Assembly (NCBI GenBank): GCA_028680875.1
Contig: JAQUJQ010000014.1
Span: forward strand, 1-16,803
Origin: Eubacteriales bacterium
Lineage (GTDB): Bacteria; Bacillota; Clostridia; Peptostreptococcales; Anaerovoracaceae
Direction of reading: 5' to 3'
DNA: 16,803 nucleotides
Every line of letters begins with the position of its first letter. Within the stretch, counting starts at the first letter, position 1. Positions 1 to 9,100 of this stretch are shown here, piece after piece. The notes beneath the pieces are model-generated. The model worked only from the letters and a program-made list of their open reading frames with translations. It made no database searches and was not told the origin of the DNA. A program made the position numbers and the translations under genes.

Positions 1-221
1 TCAAAGCTCGTGGTGCGGTAGTAGTAGCAGTCTGCAAAGAAAACCTGCAGGAAGTTTGCCAGGAATGCGATGAGCAGATACTGCTCCCAGACGTAAATCC
101 CCTCCTAGCCCCCATAGTATCAGTAATTCCCCTGCAGATGTTCGCCTACTACATGGCCATCTTCCGGGGAGCAGACGTAGATAAACCAAGGAACTTGGCA
201 AAGAGCGTGACGGTGGAGTAG
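1..221 (+). CDS. glmS: Glucosamine-fructose-6-phosphate aminotransferase, C-terminal end (partial)
   Basis: The frame starting at base 3 is open from the window edge to a TAG at 219-221, giving the last 72 residues of GlmS. GlmS makes glucosamine-6-phosphate from fructose-6-phosphate and glutamine, the first step toward UDP-GlcNAc for the cell wall, in the cytosol. The visible part is the end of the second SIS (sugar isomerase) domain: a GAVVVAVC strand, then QILLPDV, an IPLQMFAYYMA helix, and the family's conserved ending DKPRNLAKSVTVE. The N-terminal glutaminase domain lies outside the window. This is a housekeeping gene, and everything after it looks like accessory DNA. Identification rests on the very conserved C-terminus. 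Confidence 0.93.
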   Translation, partial: KARGAVVVAVCKENLQEVCQECDEQILLPDVNPLLAPIVSVIPLQMFAYYMAIFRGADVDKPRNLAKSVTVE

Positions 222-270
222 GGTGTCAAGGGGACGGTTCCCCGGTCAAGGGGACGGTTCCCCTGACACC
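222..270. repeat. Palindromic REP-like repeat, two tandem 19-bp cores
   Basis: The 19-bp unit GTCAAGGGGACGGTTCCCC occurs at 225-243 and again, identically, at 245-263. The pair is enclosed by the inverted arms GGTGTCA (222-228) and TGACACC (264-270). Each unit can fold as GGGGA-CGGT-TCCCC. A diverged inverted copy lies on the far side of the adjacent transposase gene at 1157-1185. This arrangement matches REP sequences mobilised by REP-associated tyrosine transposases (RAYTs). Confidence 0.85.
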
Positions 271-277
271 TTTTTTT
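245..277 (+). terminator. Probable glmS terminator formed by the repeat hairpin
   Basis: The second repeat unit forms a strong stem (GTCA-GGGGA against TCCCCTGAC, one bulged A, CGGT loop). It is followed three bases later by seven T residues at 271-277. It starts 24 bases after the glmS stop, so a mobile palindrome probably serves as the rho-independent terminator of glmS. Confidence 0.6.
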
Positions 278-291
278 CTTCTTTCTTTGTT

Positions 292-1086
292 TTACAGGTT
301 AACCTTGGTTTTCTGCACAATCCCACGATTAATCCCTAGTAAATCAGCTATCTTCCTAACGGATAGCTTGGTGTTTGTCTTTAGGTGCACTATAATTTTT
401 GTACGGGTTTCTTTGTCTTTTATTAAGTCTTCTATGTTTTTCCCTGACCATCTTTTTGCCAGATATTCTTCCAAGTAAGACTTACCTTCCTCTAATGTCC
501 GGATACTACCTTCTTCTATGTCGAGAAACTCGCTTTCGTCCTGCTCCTTTGAAAACTTTCGGAATTCTTGTATTGCTATTTTCTGGTCATTAGCCAAAAT
601 TGATAATATGAATTCTGTATCCACTATTTTTGATTCTGGTAAGTACGGATTCAAATAACTGTTATAACTGCTCCACTTATATCGCTCTGGTTTTTTTACG
701 ATACCTGCTTTAACCGGGTTGTTATGGATATATCGAGTTACAGCCAGCAAATATCGTTCGTTCTCAATTGGTTCGCTTTTGAAACGATCTTGAAAGAGGT
801 GTCCCACCCTATGATTTTTTTGATTGAAGTAGTAGGCATAGCTGGTATTAATCCGCTTCATCATAGTTGCAAGACCTTCTGGACCTTCTCTTACTAACAG
901 GTGGACATGATTATCCATAAGGCAATAGGCATAAAGAAAAAACCTTGTTTCATCTTTTTTAGCAAATAGCGTATCAAGAAACCTTAGTTTATCTTCTTCA
1001 CCCGCAAAAAGGTTCTTCCTTTCGTTTCCCCGCATCATTACATGATAGATTCCAGTTTTGCTTAGTATTCTCTGGTGTCTCGGCAT
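292..1086 (-). CDS. REP-associated tyrosine transposase (Y1/HUH, IS200-like superfamily)
   Basis: This 264-residue Y1-type single-strand transposase of the RAYT group would cut and join DNA at REP palindromes through a tyrosine. Visible features are the N-terminal RGNERKNLF stretch (20-28), the HUH metal-binding motif as NHVHLL with His60 and His62, candidate nucleophiles Tyr83-Tyr86 in TSYAYYF, and the family motif RYIHNNPVKAG (118-128). A C-terminal helix-turn-helix (about 240-260, VRKIADLLGINRGIVQK) extends beyond the minimal catalytic domain. The start at 1086 was preferred over an upstream in-frame ATG at 1110 because AAGGAGAG lies seven bases before it and the protein then begins MPRHQRIL, as is usual for the family. 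The gene is intact and flanked by related palindromes at 222-270 and 1157-1185. Confidence 0.9.
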   Translation of the reverse strand: MPRHQRILSKTGIYHVMMRGNERKNLFAGEEDKLRFLDTLFAKKDETRFFLYAYCLMDNHVHLLVREGPEGLATMMKRINTSYAYYFNQKNHRVGHLFQDRFKSEPIENERYLLAVTRYIHNNPVKAGIVKKPERYKWSSYNSYLNPYLPESKIVDTEFILSILANDQKIAIQEFRKFSKEQDESEFLDIEEGSIRTLEEGKSYLEEYLAKRWSGKNIEDLIKDKETRTKIIVHLKTNTKLSVRKIADLLGINRGIVQKTKVNL

Positions 1087-1156
1087 AGCGTTACTCTCCT
1101 TAAAATGCAAAAAAACAAAAAAACGTCTATACCTATCTTATCAATCTAATAGTAAT

Positions 1157-1185
1157 GGTGTCAAGAGAACCGTCCCCATGTCACC
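1157..1185. repeat. Right-hand REP-like palindrome beside the transposase gene
   Basis: This 29-bp element, read on the minus strand, begins GGTGACATGGGGACGG and ends TTGACACC. It matches the 222-270 element in inverted orientation, with a few substitutions. Together the two repeats bracket the transposase gene. The copy is more decayed than the left one and has no T-run, so it is unlikely to act as a terminator. Confidence 0.75.
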
Positions 1186-1245
1186 CTCTTAAAATTGGTA
1201 AAAAAGTATTATGCTATCACATTATGTTAAAATAATAGACAATAA

Positions 1246-1273
1246 TTGAAACAAGGTTTATGAGGATTATTAA
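1246..1273 (+). promoter_or_regulatory. Candidate BREX operon promoter upstream of brxA
   Basis: TTGAAA (1246-1251), a 16-base spacer and TATTAA (1268-1273) resemble a vegetative sigma-70/SigA promoter. It lies about 85 bases upstream of brxA in the only gene-free stretch before the operon. A small perfect hairpin, CACAG-GAGA-CTGTG (1293-1306), falls in the presumed leader. No BrxR-like WYL regulator gene is present in the window. Confidence 0.35.
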
Positions 1274-1356
1274 GTTTAAATAGGTAGGTAAGCACAGGAG
1301 ACTGTGTTTGGAAGCCATTCTAATCATAAAAAAATTAATTATTAGAATTACGGAGA

Positions 1357-1968
1357 GTGAATACCCTGCAAGATAGAATAAATTACAGTGCTGCTTTAAC
1401 GGGTGAACCGTTTCTTTATTATGAAATAAGGCAGGTGGCAAAACTCAAGGTCAGCGGGTTAAATGAACAGCAGATACGGCAAGCGGTTAGGGATAACAAC
1501 CTTTTTCAGTACTCTACTGAAAAGAGCCTAACCAAGCGTTTAACAGCGGTGCTTAGACGAATTGAGACATTAGATGAATCTTTGCTGCAATTCTTGGCTG
1601 AAAAACCTTCCGCAAGCGCAAAAGTTGTTAATCTGTATGCGATAGCGAAAACTAACCGCTTGGTGCGTGACTTTATCATTGAAGTTATCGGAGAGAAGTT
1701 TGAAAATGACAATTTGCACCTGGAGAAAAAGGATATAAATGAATTTTTTATCGCCAAACGTGAACAAAATGAGAATGTTGCGCAGTGGAGTGATACAACT
1801 GTGGCTAAACTGAAGCAGGTCCTAACCAGGATCATTTTTGAAGTCGGGATTCTTGCTGATCAAAAGACCGGGAGGCTGAAACGACCTGTACTAGATGCAG
1901 ACATCGTAAAGTGTTTAAAAAATCACGGTGAAACTGAACTGCTGGGGTCGATGGGCATAAATACTTAA
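1357..1968 (+). CDS. brxA: BREX system protein BrxA (DUF1819 family)
   Basis: This 203-residue first gene of the BREX cluster belongs to the BrxA/DUF1819 family. The family signature is near the N-terminus, YSAALTGEPFLYYEIRQVA at 10-28, followed by a mostly helical body and a C-terminal GRLKRPVLDADIVKCLK stretch. Length is normal for the family. BrxA is a small accessory component needed for full BREX function in studied systems; its exact role is unclear. The start is uncertain. The frame has no ATG, the GTG at 1357 has its GGAG (1352-1355) only one base away, and the CTG at 1366 has the same GGAG ten bases away. The in-frame stop at 1336-1338 rules out a longer protein. brxB follows after 16 bases. 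Confidence 0.9.
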   Translation: MNTLQDRINYSAALTGEPFLYYEIRQVAKLKVSGLNEQQIRQAVRDNNLFQYSTEKSLTKRLTAVLRRIETLDESLLQFLAEKPSASAKVVNLYAIAKTNRLVRDFIIEVIGEKFENDNLHLEKKDINEFFIAKREQNENVAQWSDTTVAKLKQVLTRIIFEVGILADQKTGRLKRPVLDADIVKCLKNHGETELLGSMGINT

Positions 1969-1984
1969 TGCGGGAGATGAAAAA

Positions 1985-2551
1985 ATGTCTACTACTAATC
2001 AGCGATTAGAGCAGATTATCCCCAGGATACAAGCCGAAGCATTCATTCAGAACAAAGGACTGGGTAATGAAATCGGCTTTTACATATTTGACTATGATCC
2101 TGCCGATGAGCTGCTGGTTCGGGATTATGTCCAACATATAAAGAAAAAAATTAACTATAATGGTTCCAATCGTAGAATCATAGAATATGATCTCTACGAA
2201 GTTCTACTAGATATTGCACGGGAAAAAGAGATTCTGGACCAAATGCCATTAATGGAAGAAAAGCGTGGACAGGCTGAACTTGCAGATGCGATTATGAAAG
2301 CTGCCAGTTATAAGGACTATATTGATAAAATGAGCTTTAAGCCAAAGCCTGGTGATGTACTATTTCTTACCGGGGTGGGAAAAGTATATCCATTTATGCG
2401 TTCACATAGCATCTTAAACAATCTTCACCATGTATTTGATCGGCTGCCGGTAGTGCTTTTCTTTCCGGGCAGCTATGATGGGCAGTCGTTAAAATTGTTT
2501 AATCGTTTTAAAGATGAAAACTACTATCGCGCGTTTCAACTAGTTAAATAA
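1985..2551 (+). CDS. brxB: BREX system protein BrxB (DUF1788 family)
   Basis: This 188-residue protein of the BrxB/DUF1788 family is a small component of unknown biochemical activity always found between brxA and brxC in type 1 BREX clusters. The C-terminal half carries the conserved stretch KPGDVLFLTGVGKVYPFMR and then PVVLFFPGSYDG, a Rossmann-like strand pattern but without a nucleotide-binding motif I can identify. The start is an ATG with GGGAG about nine bases upstream. brxC begins 20 bases after the stop, consistent with one polycistronic message. Confidence 0.92.
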   Translation: MSTTNQRLEQIIPRIQAEAFIQNKGLGNEIGFYIFDYDPADELLVRDYVQHIKKKINYNGSNRRIIEYDLYEVLLDIAREKEILDQMPLMEEKRGQAELADAIMKAASYKDYIDKMSFKPKPGDVLFLTGVGKVYPFMRSHSILNNLHHVFDRLPVVLFFPGSYDGQSLKLFNRFKDENYYRAFQLVK

Positions 2552-2571
2552 ACAGGATATGGGGGATAGAT

Positions 2572-5500
2572 ATGCTTGTTCGAGAGATGTTCAAGAAGAA
2601 GATTGATCGAGAGATAAAAGGAGTTATAAAGGTAGCCCAAAATGATGAGGAGAACCGCTGCCAGGAATTAGAGGAATATGTGGTTACCAGGGAATTGCTT
2701 AAGCATATTGCTACCTTCTATCAGAACTATCAGAAAGGAATCGATGGCTATACCGATGAAATGGGAGTATGGATTTCTGGTTTCTTCGGTTCAGGTAAAT
2801 CCCATTTCCTAAAAATACTTTCCTATCTCTTAGAAAACGATGAAGTGAAGGGCAAAAGAGCAGTCGATTTCTTTGCAGATAAGGTATCTGATCCTGCCGT
2901 TTACGCAGATATTGAGCGGGCATCACGAATTAAATGTGAGACCATCCTTTTTAACATAGATTCCAAAAGTCCGCTGGGCATCAAGAATGATAAGGCAGCT
3001 ATTTTAAAGGTTTTTCTAAAAGTGTTCTATGAACATCTGGGCTATTACGGAGACGATTTTAAGGTAGCAGAATTGGAAAAATATCTTAACCGAGAAGGGG
3101 TACTGGAGCAGTTTAAAACTGACTTTGCTAAATTAAAAGGGGAAACATGGGAAGACCGGCGCAGTTGTTTCTTTTTTGATGAAGATGCAGTTGTTGAAGC
3201 TCTGATGAGGAGCACCGGCATGTCTGAAAGCAGTGCCGGGAACTGGTTTAACCACAGCCAAGGACCGAGTATCAGTATTGGACAATTTGCCCAGGAAGTA
3301 AAGCAATACATAGATAGCAAGGGGAAGAACTTTCATCTAGTTTTTCTGGTCGATGAGGTCGGACAGTATATTGGTGACAATAGTGAGCTGATGTTGAATC
3401 TGCAAACTGTTGCCGAAGACCTGGGAACCCATTGCCAGGGTAAGGTGTGGGTTATCGTAACTTCCCAGGAAGACATTGATTCGGTTACAAAAGTAAAAGG
3501 TAATGATTTTTCCAAGATTCAGGGTCGTTTCAAAACGCGCCTAAGCTTATCATCTGCCTCGGTCGATGAGGTAATCAAGAAAAGAATCTTAGAAAAGTCG
3601 GATCATGCGAATGATAAACTCCGGTTAATCTACAGTGAACAGGCTGCGACCTTAAAAAACCTCATCCATTTTTCCGAAGGTACCGTAGCTGATCTTAAGG
3701 GATACAGCGGTGAAGAAGAGTTTTGCTCTACCTATCCTTTTGTGCCTTATCAGTTCAAACTCTTGCAGGAAGTATTTAACCAGATACGGCGGTACGGAGC
3801 CAGCGGCAAACACTTATCTGAAGGTGAAAGGTCGATGCTGTCGGCCTTCCAGGATGCGGCATGTAAGCATGCTGATGGAGAAGTCGGGCTGCTTATTCCC
3901 TTTTATGCCTTTTATGATTCTGTTCACGAGTTTCTAGATGGAAGTATCCAGCGGGTCATCATTCGTGCCAGCGAAGCTGCTGTTAATAAGGAAGGATTAG
4001 AACATAAAGACCTGGATGTTTTGAAACTCTTATTCCTCATTCGCTACATTGGCGATATTCCAGCCAACATTGAAAACATTGCTACCCTGATGGTATCCAG
4101 GATAAACGAAGATAAACTGAGTTTAAAAGAAAACATTAAGAAGTCTCTACAAAGGCTTATCTCCCAGAATTATGTGCAAAAAAATGCGGATGAATATCGT
4201 TTCCTGACCGATGATGAACAGGATATCAACCGGGAAATCAGAAATACTGTTATCGATGGGAATGTAGTAGTTCAGGAGATCGGTGCATATATTTTCAATG
4301 ATATCTACGAGGATCAGAAGTATCAGTATAGTAAACGCTACCCCCTCCCATTTAATCGCAAAATAGACGAGACTAGTATAGGCAATCAGGCAGCGCGGAT
4401 GGGACTTCGTGCTCTTACCCGGGCTGCGGATGATTATGATGCCAATGAAGCTGAACTAAAGATGGTCTCAGCCGGAAGCAATGACCTGATTATTCGTCTG
4501 AATGATGGTAATGACTATTTTGAAGAGATGCAGGAAGCCCTGAAAATAGAACGCTTCGATAAAATCAAGAAACAGACAAACCTGCCTGCCAACCTAAAAA
4601 GAATTATGGTCGAGAAGCAAGAAGAAGCCAGAGAGCGTAAGACACGTGCCAAAAACATGCTGGAGGATGCCCTGTTACAGGGACGGTATTATACCAATGG
4701 AGAGATAATTGACCCCAAAGGCAGTAGCGCTAAGGAAAAGATGAATAACGGGCTGAAGGTGCTGGTAGAGAGCGTTTATAATAAACTATTCTATGTAAGA
4801 GAGTTCCTGGATAGCGATCAGGATATTGAGAATATCCTGAATAAAAATGTGGAACAGTTTACCATAATGGCAAAAGGAGAAGAACTGAACCAATTAGCCC
4901 TGGATGAAGTCATGAACTACATTGATCTACAGGACCTAAAGAACCTACAGATTACCATGAAAGGCATCTTGGACAAGTTTGAAGATGCTCCGTATGGTTG
5001 GCGGGAAATTGATATCGCCGGAATGGTCGCTTCCCTATTCAAGCAGCAAAAGATCCGTCTGCTCTACCAGGGGGCTTTTCTGGAACTAACAGATAAAGCC
5101 ATTCCTGGTTACCTGCGTAAAAAGACTGAAGTAGAAAAATTGCTGATTAAAAAACGGGTTAACGTAGATGAAAAACTTATCAAAACTGCCCGAGAGATCT
5201 GCAAAGATCTTTTCAATACCGTTGATTTACCATCTGATGAAGACGGGTTGATTCGTCAGTTTCTAGCTAAGATGCAGGAAAAGACACAGCAGATTGAGAC
5301 AGACTATCTAAGGCATTATGAAGACAAGAAATATCCCGGAAAAGACCTGATTATGCAGGGAGTGGCGATTTTTAAGGAAATCGAACAGTACAGACAGAAT
5401 CATCTTACCCTGCTTAGCAAATTAAAAGATTACCAGGATGAACTCCTGGACTGGGATGAAGACATGAAGATGATAAAGGGCTTTTTCAAGAATCAGCGGG

Positions 5501-6135
5501 TTATTTTTGATAAGGGACTAGATATGCTGAAGCGAATTGAAGATAACCAGAGCTATCTGCAGGATACAAAATTCTCAAGTAAAACAGCAGAGTTGCAGGC
5601 CATTATTAAGGATTCTGTACCATATAAGAAAATTAATCAGATTCCAGACCTGACCGGTTGGCTTGATAAGCAGTTTGAGGAAAGCCTGAACCTAAAAAAG
5701 GAGTACAGCAAGACTACTGTACAAAAAGATTATGAACAACTAACAAAAGTTCTGACCTGGTATGGACTAAGTGATGAGGATAAGAAGAGATTTAACCGGG
5801 ACATTAACAGCTGGTATGAGGCAAAATACTGCTATATTGATGACAGCATTGGTTTCGAACGGCTGGATGCGGCTATTACCCAGAGTGTCAATTATCGTAA
5901 GCATATGCTGTATGAGATCGAAAAAGCCATTGCAGACGGTCAGAAAAAACCGGGTACTCATCCAGGGGAAGGTCCGGCTCATGAACCTGAAATACATGTG
6001 CTGGAACTGAAAGAAATCGCGCTGGTAGACACCCTTTGTACCGAAGAGGATGTTGATGATTATGTAAATAACCTTGGTAATAAGCTTAAGGGACTAATAA
6101 AGGCGAAAAAAGTCATTCGGTTTGGAAGGTGGTAG
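2572..6135 (+). CDS. brxC: BREX system P-loop ATPase BrxC
   Basis: BrxC (PglY-related) is a 1187-residue ATPase and the largest structural component of BREX complexes. The Walker A motif is GFFGSGKSHF, starting at residue 70 with Lys76. A Walker B motif, LVFLVDEVGQ, carries Asp261 and Glu262. A sensor-like VIVTSQEDI follows about 35 residues later, as in AAA+-type ATPases. The long middle and C-terminal parts are charged and helical, with likely coiled coils (about 670-1090), and end in a conserved LKGLIKAKKVIRFGRW tail. The start ATG has GGGGGA upstream. Length is typical and no frame disruption was seen. The stop (6133-6135) falls two bases before the pglX ATG, and the pglX Shine-Dalgarno lies inside the last brxC codons, indicating translational coupling. 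Confidence 0.95.
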   Translation: MLVREMFKKKIDREIKGVIKVAQNDEENRCQELEEYVVTRELLKHIATFYQNYQKGIDGYTDEMGVWISGFFGSGKSHFLKILSYLLENDEVKGKRAVDFFADKVSDPAVYADIERASRIKCETILFNIDSKSPLGIKNDKAAILKVFLKVFYEHLGYYGDDFKVAELEKYLNREGVLEQFKTDFAKLKGETWEDRRSCFFFDEDAVVEALMRSTGMSESSAGNWFNHSQGPSISIGQFAQEVKQYIDSKGKNFHLVFLVDEVGQYIGDNSELMLNLQTVAEDLGTHCQGKVWVIVTSQEDIDSVTKVKGNDFSKIQGRFKTRLSLSSASVDEVIKKRILEKSDHANDKLRLIYSEQAATLKNLIHFSEGTVADLKGYSGEEEFCSTYPFVPYQFKLLQEVFNQIRRYGASGKHLSEGERSMLSAFQDAACKHADGEVGLLIPFYAFYDSVHEFLDGSIQRVIIRASEAAVNKEGLEHKDLDVLKLLFLIRYIGDIPANIENIATLMVSRINEDKLSLKENIKKSLQRLISQNYVQKNADEYRFLTDDEQDINREIRNTVIDGNVVVQEIGAYIFNDIYEDQKYQYSKRYPLPFNRKIDETSIGNQAARMGLRALTRAADDYDANEAELKMVSAGSNDLIIRLNDGNDYFEEMQEALKIERFDKIKKQTNLPANLKRIMVEKQEEARERKTRAKNMLEDALLQGRYYTNGEIIDPKGSSAKEKMNNGLKVLVESVYNKLFYVREFLDSDQDIENILNKNVEQFTIMAKGEELNQLALDEVMNYIDLQDLKNLQITMKGILDKFEDAPYGWREIDIAGMVASLFKQQKIRLLYQGAFLELTDKAIPGYLRKKTEVEKLLIKKRVNVDEKLIKTAREICKDLFNTVDLPSDEDGLIRQFLAKMQEKTQQIETDYLRHYEDKKYPGKDLIMQGVAIFKEIEQYRQNHLTLLSKLKDYQDELLDWDEDMKMIKGFFKNQRVIFDKGLDMLKRIEDNQSYLQDTKFSSKTAELQAIIKDSVPYKKINQIPDLTGWLDKQFEESLNLKKEYSKTTVQKDYEQLTKVLTWYGLSDEDKKRFNRDINSWYEAKYCYIDDSIGFERLDAAITQSVNYRKHMLYEIEKAIADGQKKPGTHPGEGPAHEPEIHVLELKEIALVDTLCTEEDVDDYVNNLGNKLKGLIKAKKVIRFGRW

Positions 6136-6137
6136 CA

Positions 6138-9100
6138 ATGAATAAATCAAATCTGCGTAATTTTGCTATTGCAGCCAGGAATGACCTTATAGAACGGGTT
6201 GAGCAGAAGGCTTATGAACTGGGTATTACTGAAACCAAAGTAAAAAAGGCTCAGATTGAAGCTAGTGATGCCATATACATAAACGGAAAAGCGTTGGACA
6301 GCGTGCAGATCAAACAAAGAGATAGCCTGATCGCAGAAATCGATAAGAAAGGTTATCCGCAGGTAATAGAAGAGGTTGCCTATACATGGTTTAATCGTTT
6401 TTGCGCTCTGCGTTTCATGGAGATTAATAACTACTTACCTACCGGGGTGAGAGCCTTATCCTCTACTGTGCCAGGTAGTGTAGAACCTGATATAATGCGC
6501 GAAGCCTTTAACCTTGATTTTAACTTTCAAAGTGAAAAGGAGCGCGAGGCTTACCGGGAAAAGGTTTTTGAACTTAAAGAAAAGGAAGACCAAAATGGAC
6601 TTTTCAAGTATCTATTAATCAAGCAATGCAACAGCCTTAATACCATCCTGCCCTTTTTATTTGAGAAAATTGGGGACTGTACGGAAATTCTCTTTCCCGA
6701 CAATCTCCTAAACGAGAATTCCTTTCTTAGAGACATGACAAATCCGGAAACCATTTATGAGAAAAATTGGCAGGATGTCGAGATTATCGGCTGGCTTTAC
6801 CAGTATTATATATCCGAGAAAAAAGATCAGGTTTTTGCCGGCCTGAAGAAGAATATTAAAATCAGTCAGGAGGACATCCCGGCCGCTACTCAGCTATTCA
6901 CGCCGCACTGGATTGTACGCTATCTGGTCGAGAATTCCCTGGGACGCCTGTGGATGATGAATCATCCTGAGTCAAGCCTGGTGGAACAGATGGATTTTTA
7001 TATCAGCCCGGAGCAACCAAACCCTCACGGCGACATTCCCGGTACGGGTGTGTCCCCTTTCCTTAAGATTACTTCCCCAGAAGAGCTCAAAATCTGTGAC
7101 CCTGCCTGCGGCTCCGGTCATATGCTGGTTTATGCCTTTGATTTGCTCTACGCTATCTATGAAGAAACGGGTTATGTACCCTCGGAGATACCTGAAAAGA
7201 TTCTGAACCACAACCTCTACGGCATCGAGATTGATAAGCGAGCCGGAGAACTGGCTGCCTTTGCCCTGGTAATGAAGGCGCGGAAGAAACACCGCCGCTT
7301 TTTCCGTAAAGGGATTCAGCCCCATATCTGTGTACTGGAAAATATCCATTTCGATGAAGATGAACTTAGAAACTATAAGGAAGAAATCGGGCATGATCTG
7401 TTTACCGCGAATCTGTTCCCCACCTTGAGACTCTTCGAGGCAGCAGATAACTTCGGCTCCCTGATTCGACCAGCTATCACCGATGTCTCCGATATTCTGC
7501 ACCTGCTGGAAGAAAAAGACCTGTCCGGGAATCTTTTTTTTAATGTTACGCATAAGAAGGTGTTGAAGGCATTACAGCAGGTAGATTATTTGAACCCCAA
7601 ATATCATGTGGTAATTGCGAACCCGCCCTATATGGGAAGTAAGGGAATGAATGGACGGCTGAAGGTCTTTGCTGAGAAAAACTACCCGGATAGCAAGTCT
7701 GATTTGTTTGCCATGTTTATGGAACGGAATCTTGATTTGGCAGTAAAGCATGGGACGGTCAGTATGATAACCATGCAGAGCTGGATGTTCCTTTCATCGT
7801 TTGAAAAGCTGCGTAAGAATATTCTCAATAAGAATACAATTGTCTCGATGGCTCATCTGGGTGCAAGGGCTTTTGACAGCATCGGCGGGGAAGTAGTTTC
7901 AACTACTGCTTTTGTTATTAATAATGAACATAATCCGGAATACAGAGGCGCTTATTTGCGGCTTGTTGATGGAAAAAATGAGGCGGAAAAAGAGGAAGAG
8001 TTAAGATCAACACGAGATTCTCCATACCGGGTTTCCGCTGCTGATTTCAAGAAAATCCCCGGCTCGCCGATTGCGTATTGGGTGAGTGATGCAGTTCTAA
8101 ATTGTTTTTCTGCAGGAACTCCATTGGCAAATTTAGCATTTTCTGATGGAGTAGTAAAGACTGGCAAGAACGATTTGTTTCTACGCTTTGTGTGGGAATG
8201 TTCTGGTACTGATATTTCTAATCCAGATAGGTACCTTTTTTGTGCGAAAGGCGGAGATAATAGAAACTATTATGGAAATATGAATATCGTTGTTAAGTGG
8301 GATCCGCTTACTAGAGAACATTATCGAAGAGATGCAGTAGCTAGAATCACACCAGAATATCTATGGTGTAAAAAAGGTATAACATGGACAAAATTATCAA
8401 CTACCAATTCTTTTCGATTATTACCGGAGAGGATGCTTGCAGAAACGGTTGGCCCTGCAATATACCCTGAGTCTGAAAACGACTTATTCTGGATCCTTGC
8501 AATCCTCATTTCAAAGGTTTCAAAATATATATTTGCTATTATAAACCCTACTGTAAGTTTGCAGACAAATGATGTCTTAAGAGTTCCAATAGTATCATTT
8601 CCTCGAAGGTTCATTAATGACAATGTACAACAACAAATGATAATTACACATACCGACTGGGACTCCTACGAAACATCCTGGGAATTCACTGAATCCCCCT
8701 TATTAAAACCAGAGTACCGAAAACCAACTCTGCAGGAAACGTATCAACGCCTCCGCGCTCACTGGCAGGAAATGACACTGGAAATGCAGCGCCTGGAGGA
8801 GGAGAATAATCGCATATTCATCGATGCCTATGGTCTACAGGATGAGCTGACCCCGGAAGTACCCTTATCCGAAATAACTCTGACTTGTAATCCCTATTAT
8901 CGCTATGGTGCAGACAAGAGCGAGGAAGAACTGGAAGAGCGTTTACTTCTGGATACCATCAAGGAATACATCTCCTATGCAGTAGGCTGTATGTTAGGAC
9001 GCTACTCTCTTGACCAAGAAGGATTGGCCTTTGCCGGGGGTGAGTTTGACCCCTCATTATATAAGACTTTCCCAGTGGATCGAGATAATGTCATCCCCAT

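Noticed and set aside
1..1356. Tn7-like element inserted at glmS
   Set aside because: No tnsABC-like genes, terminal repeats or target duplication are visible; only the location is suggestive.
1217..1441. Minus-strand 74-codon frame overlapping the brxA start region
   Set aside because: Very hydrophobic and AT-driven, it overlaps brxA codons and the candidate operon promoter and has no family signal.
1506..1835. 109-codon minus-strand frame inside brxA
   Set aside because: Antisense to conserved BrxA coding sequence, with low-complexity Phe/Ser composition typical of a shadow frame.
6972..7553. 193-codon minus-strand frame inside pglX
   Set aside because: It lies opposite the conserved methyltransferase motifs, has no family resemblance and no ribosome-binding site; it is a shadow of pglX.
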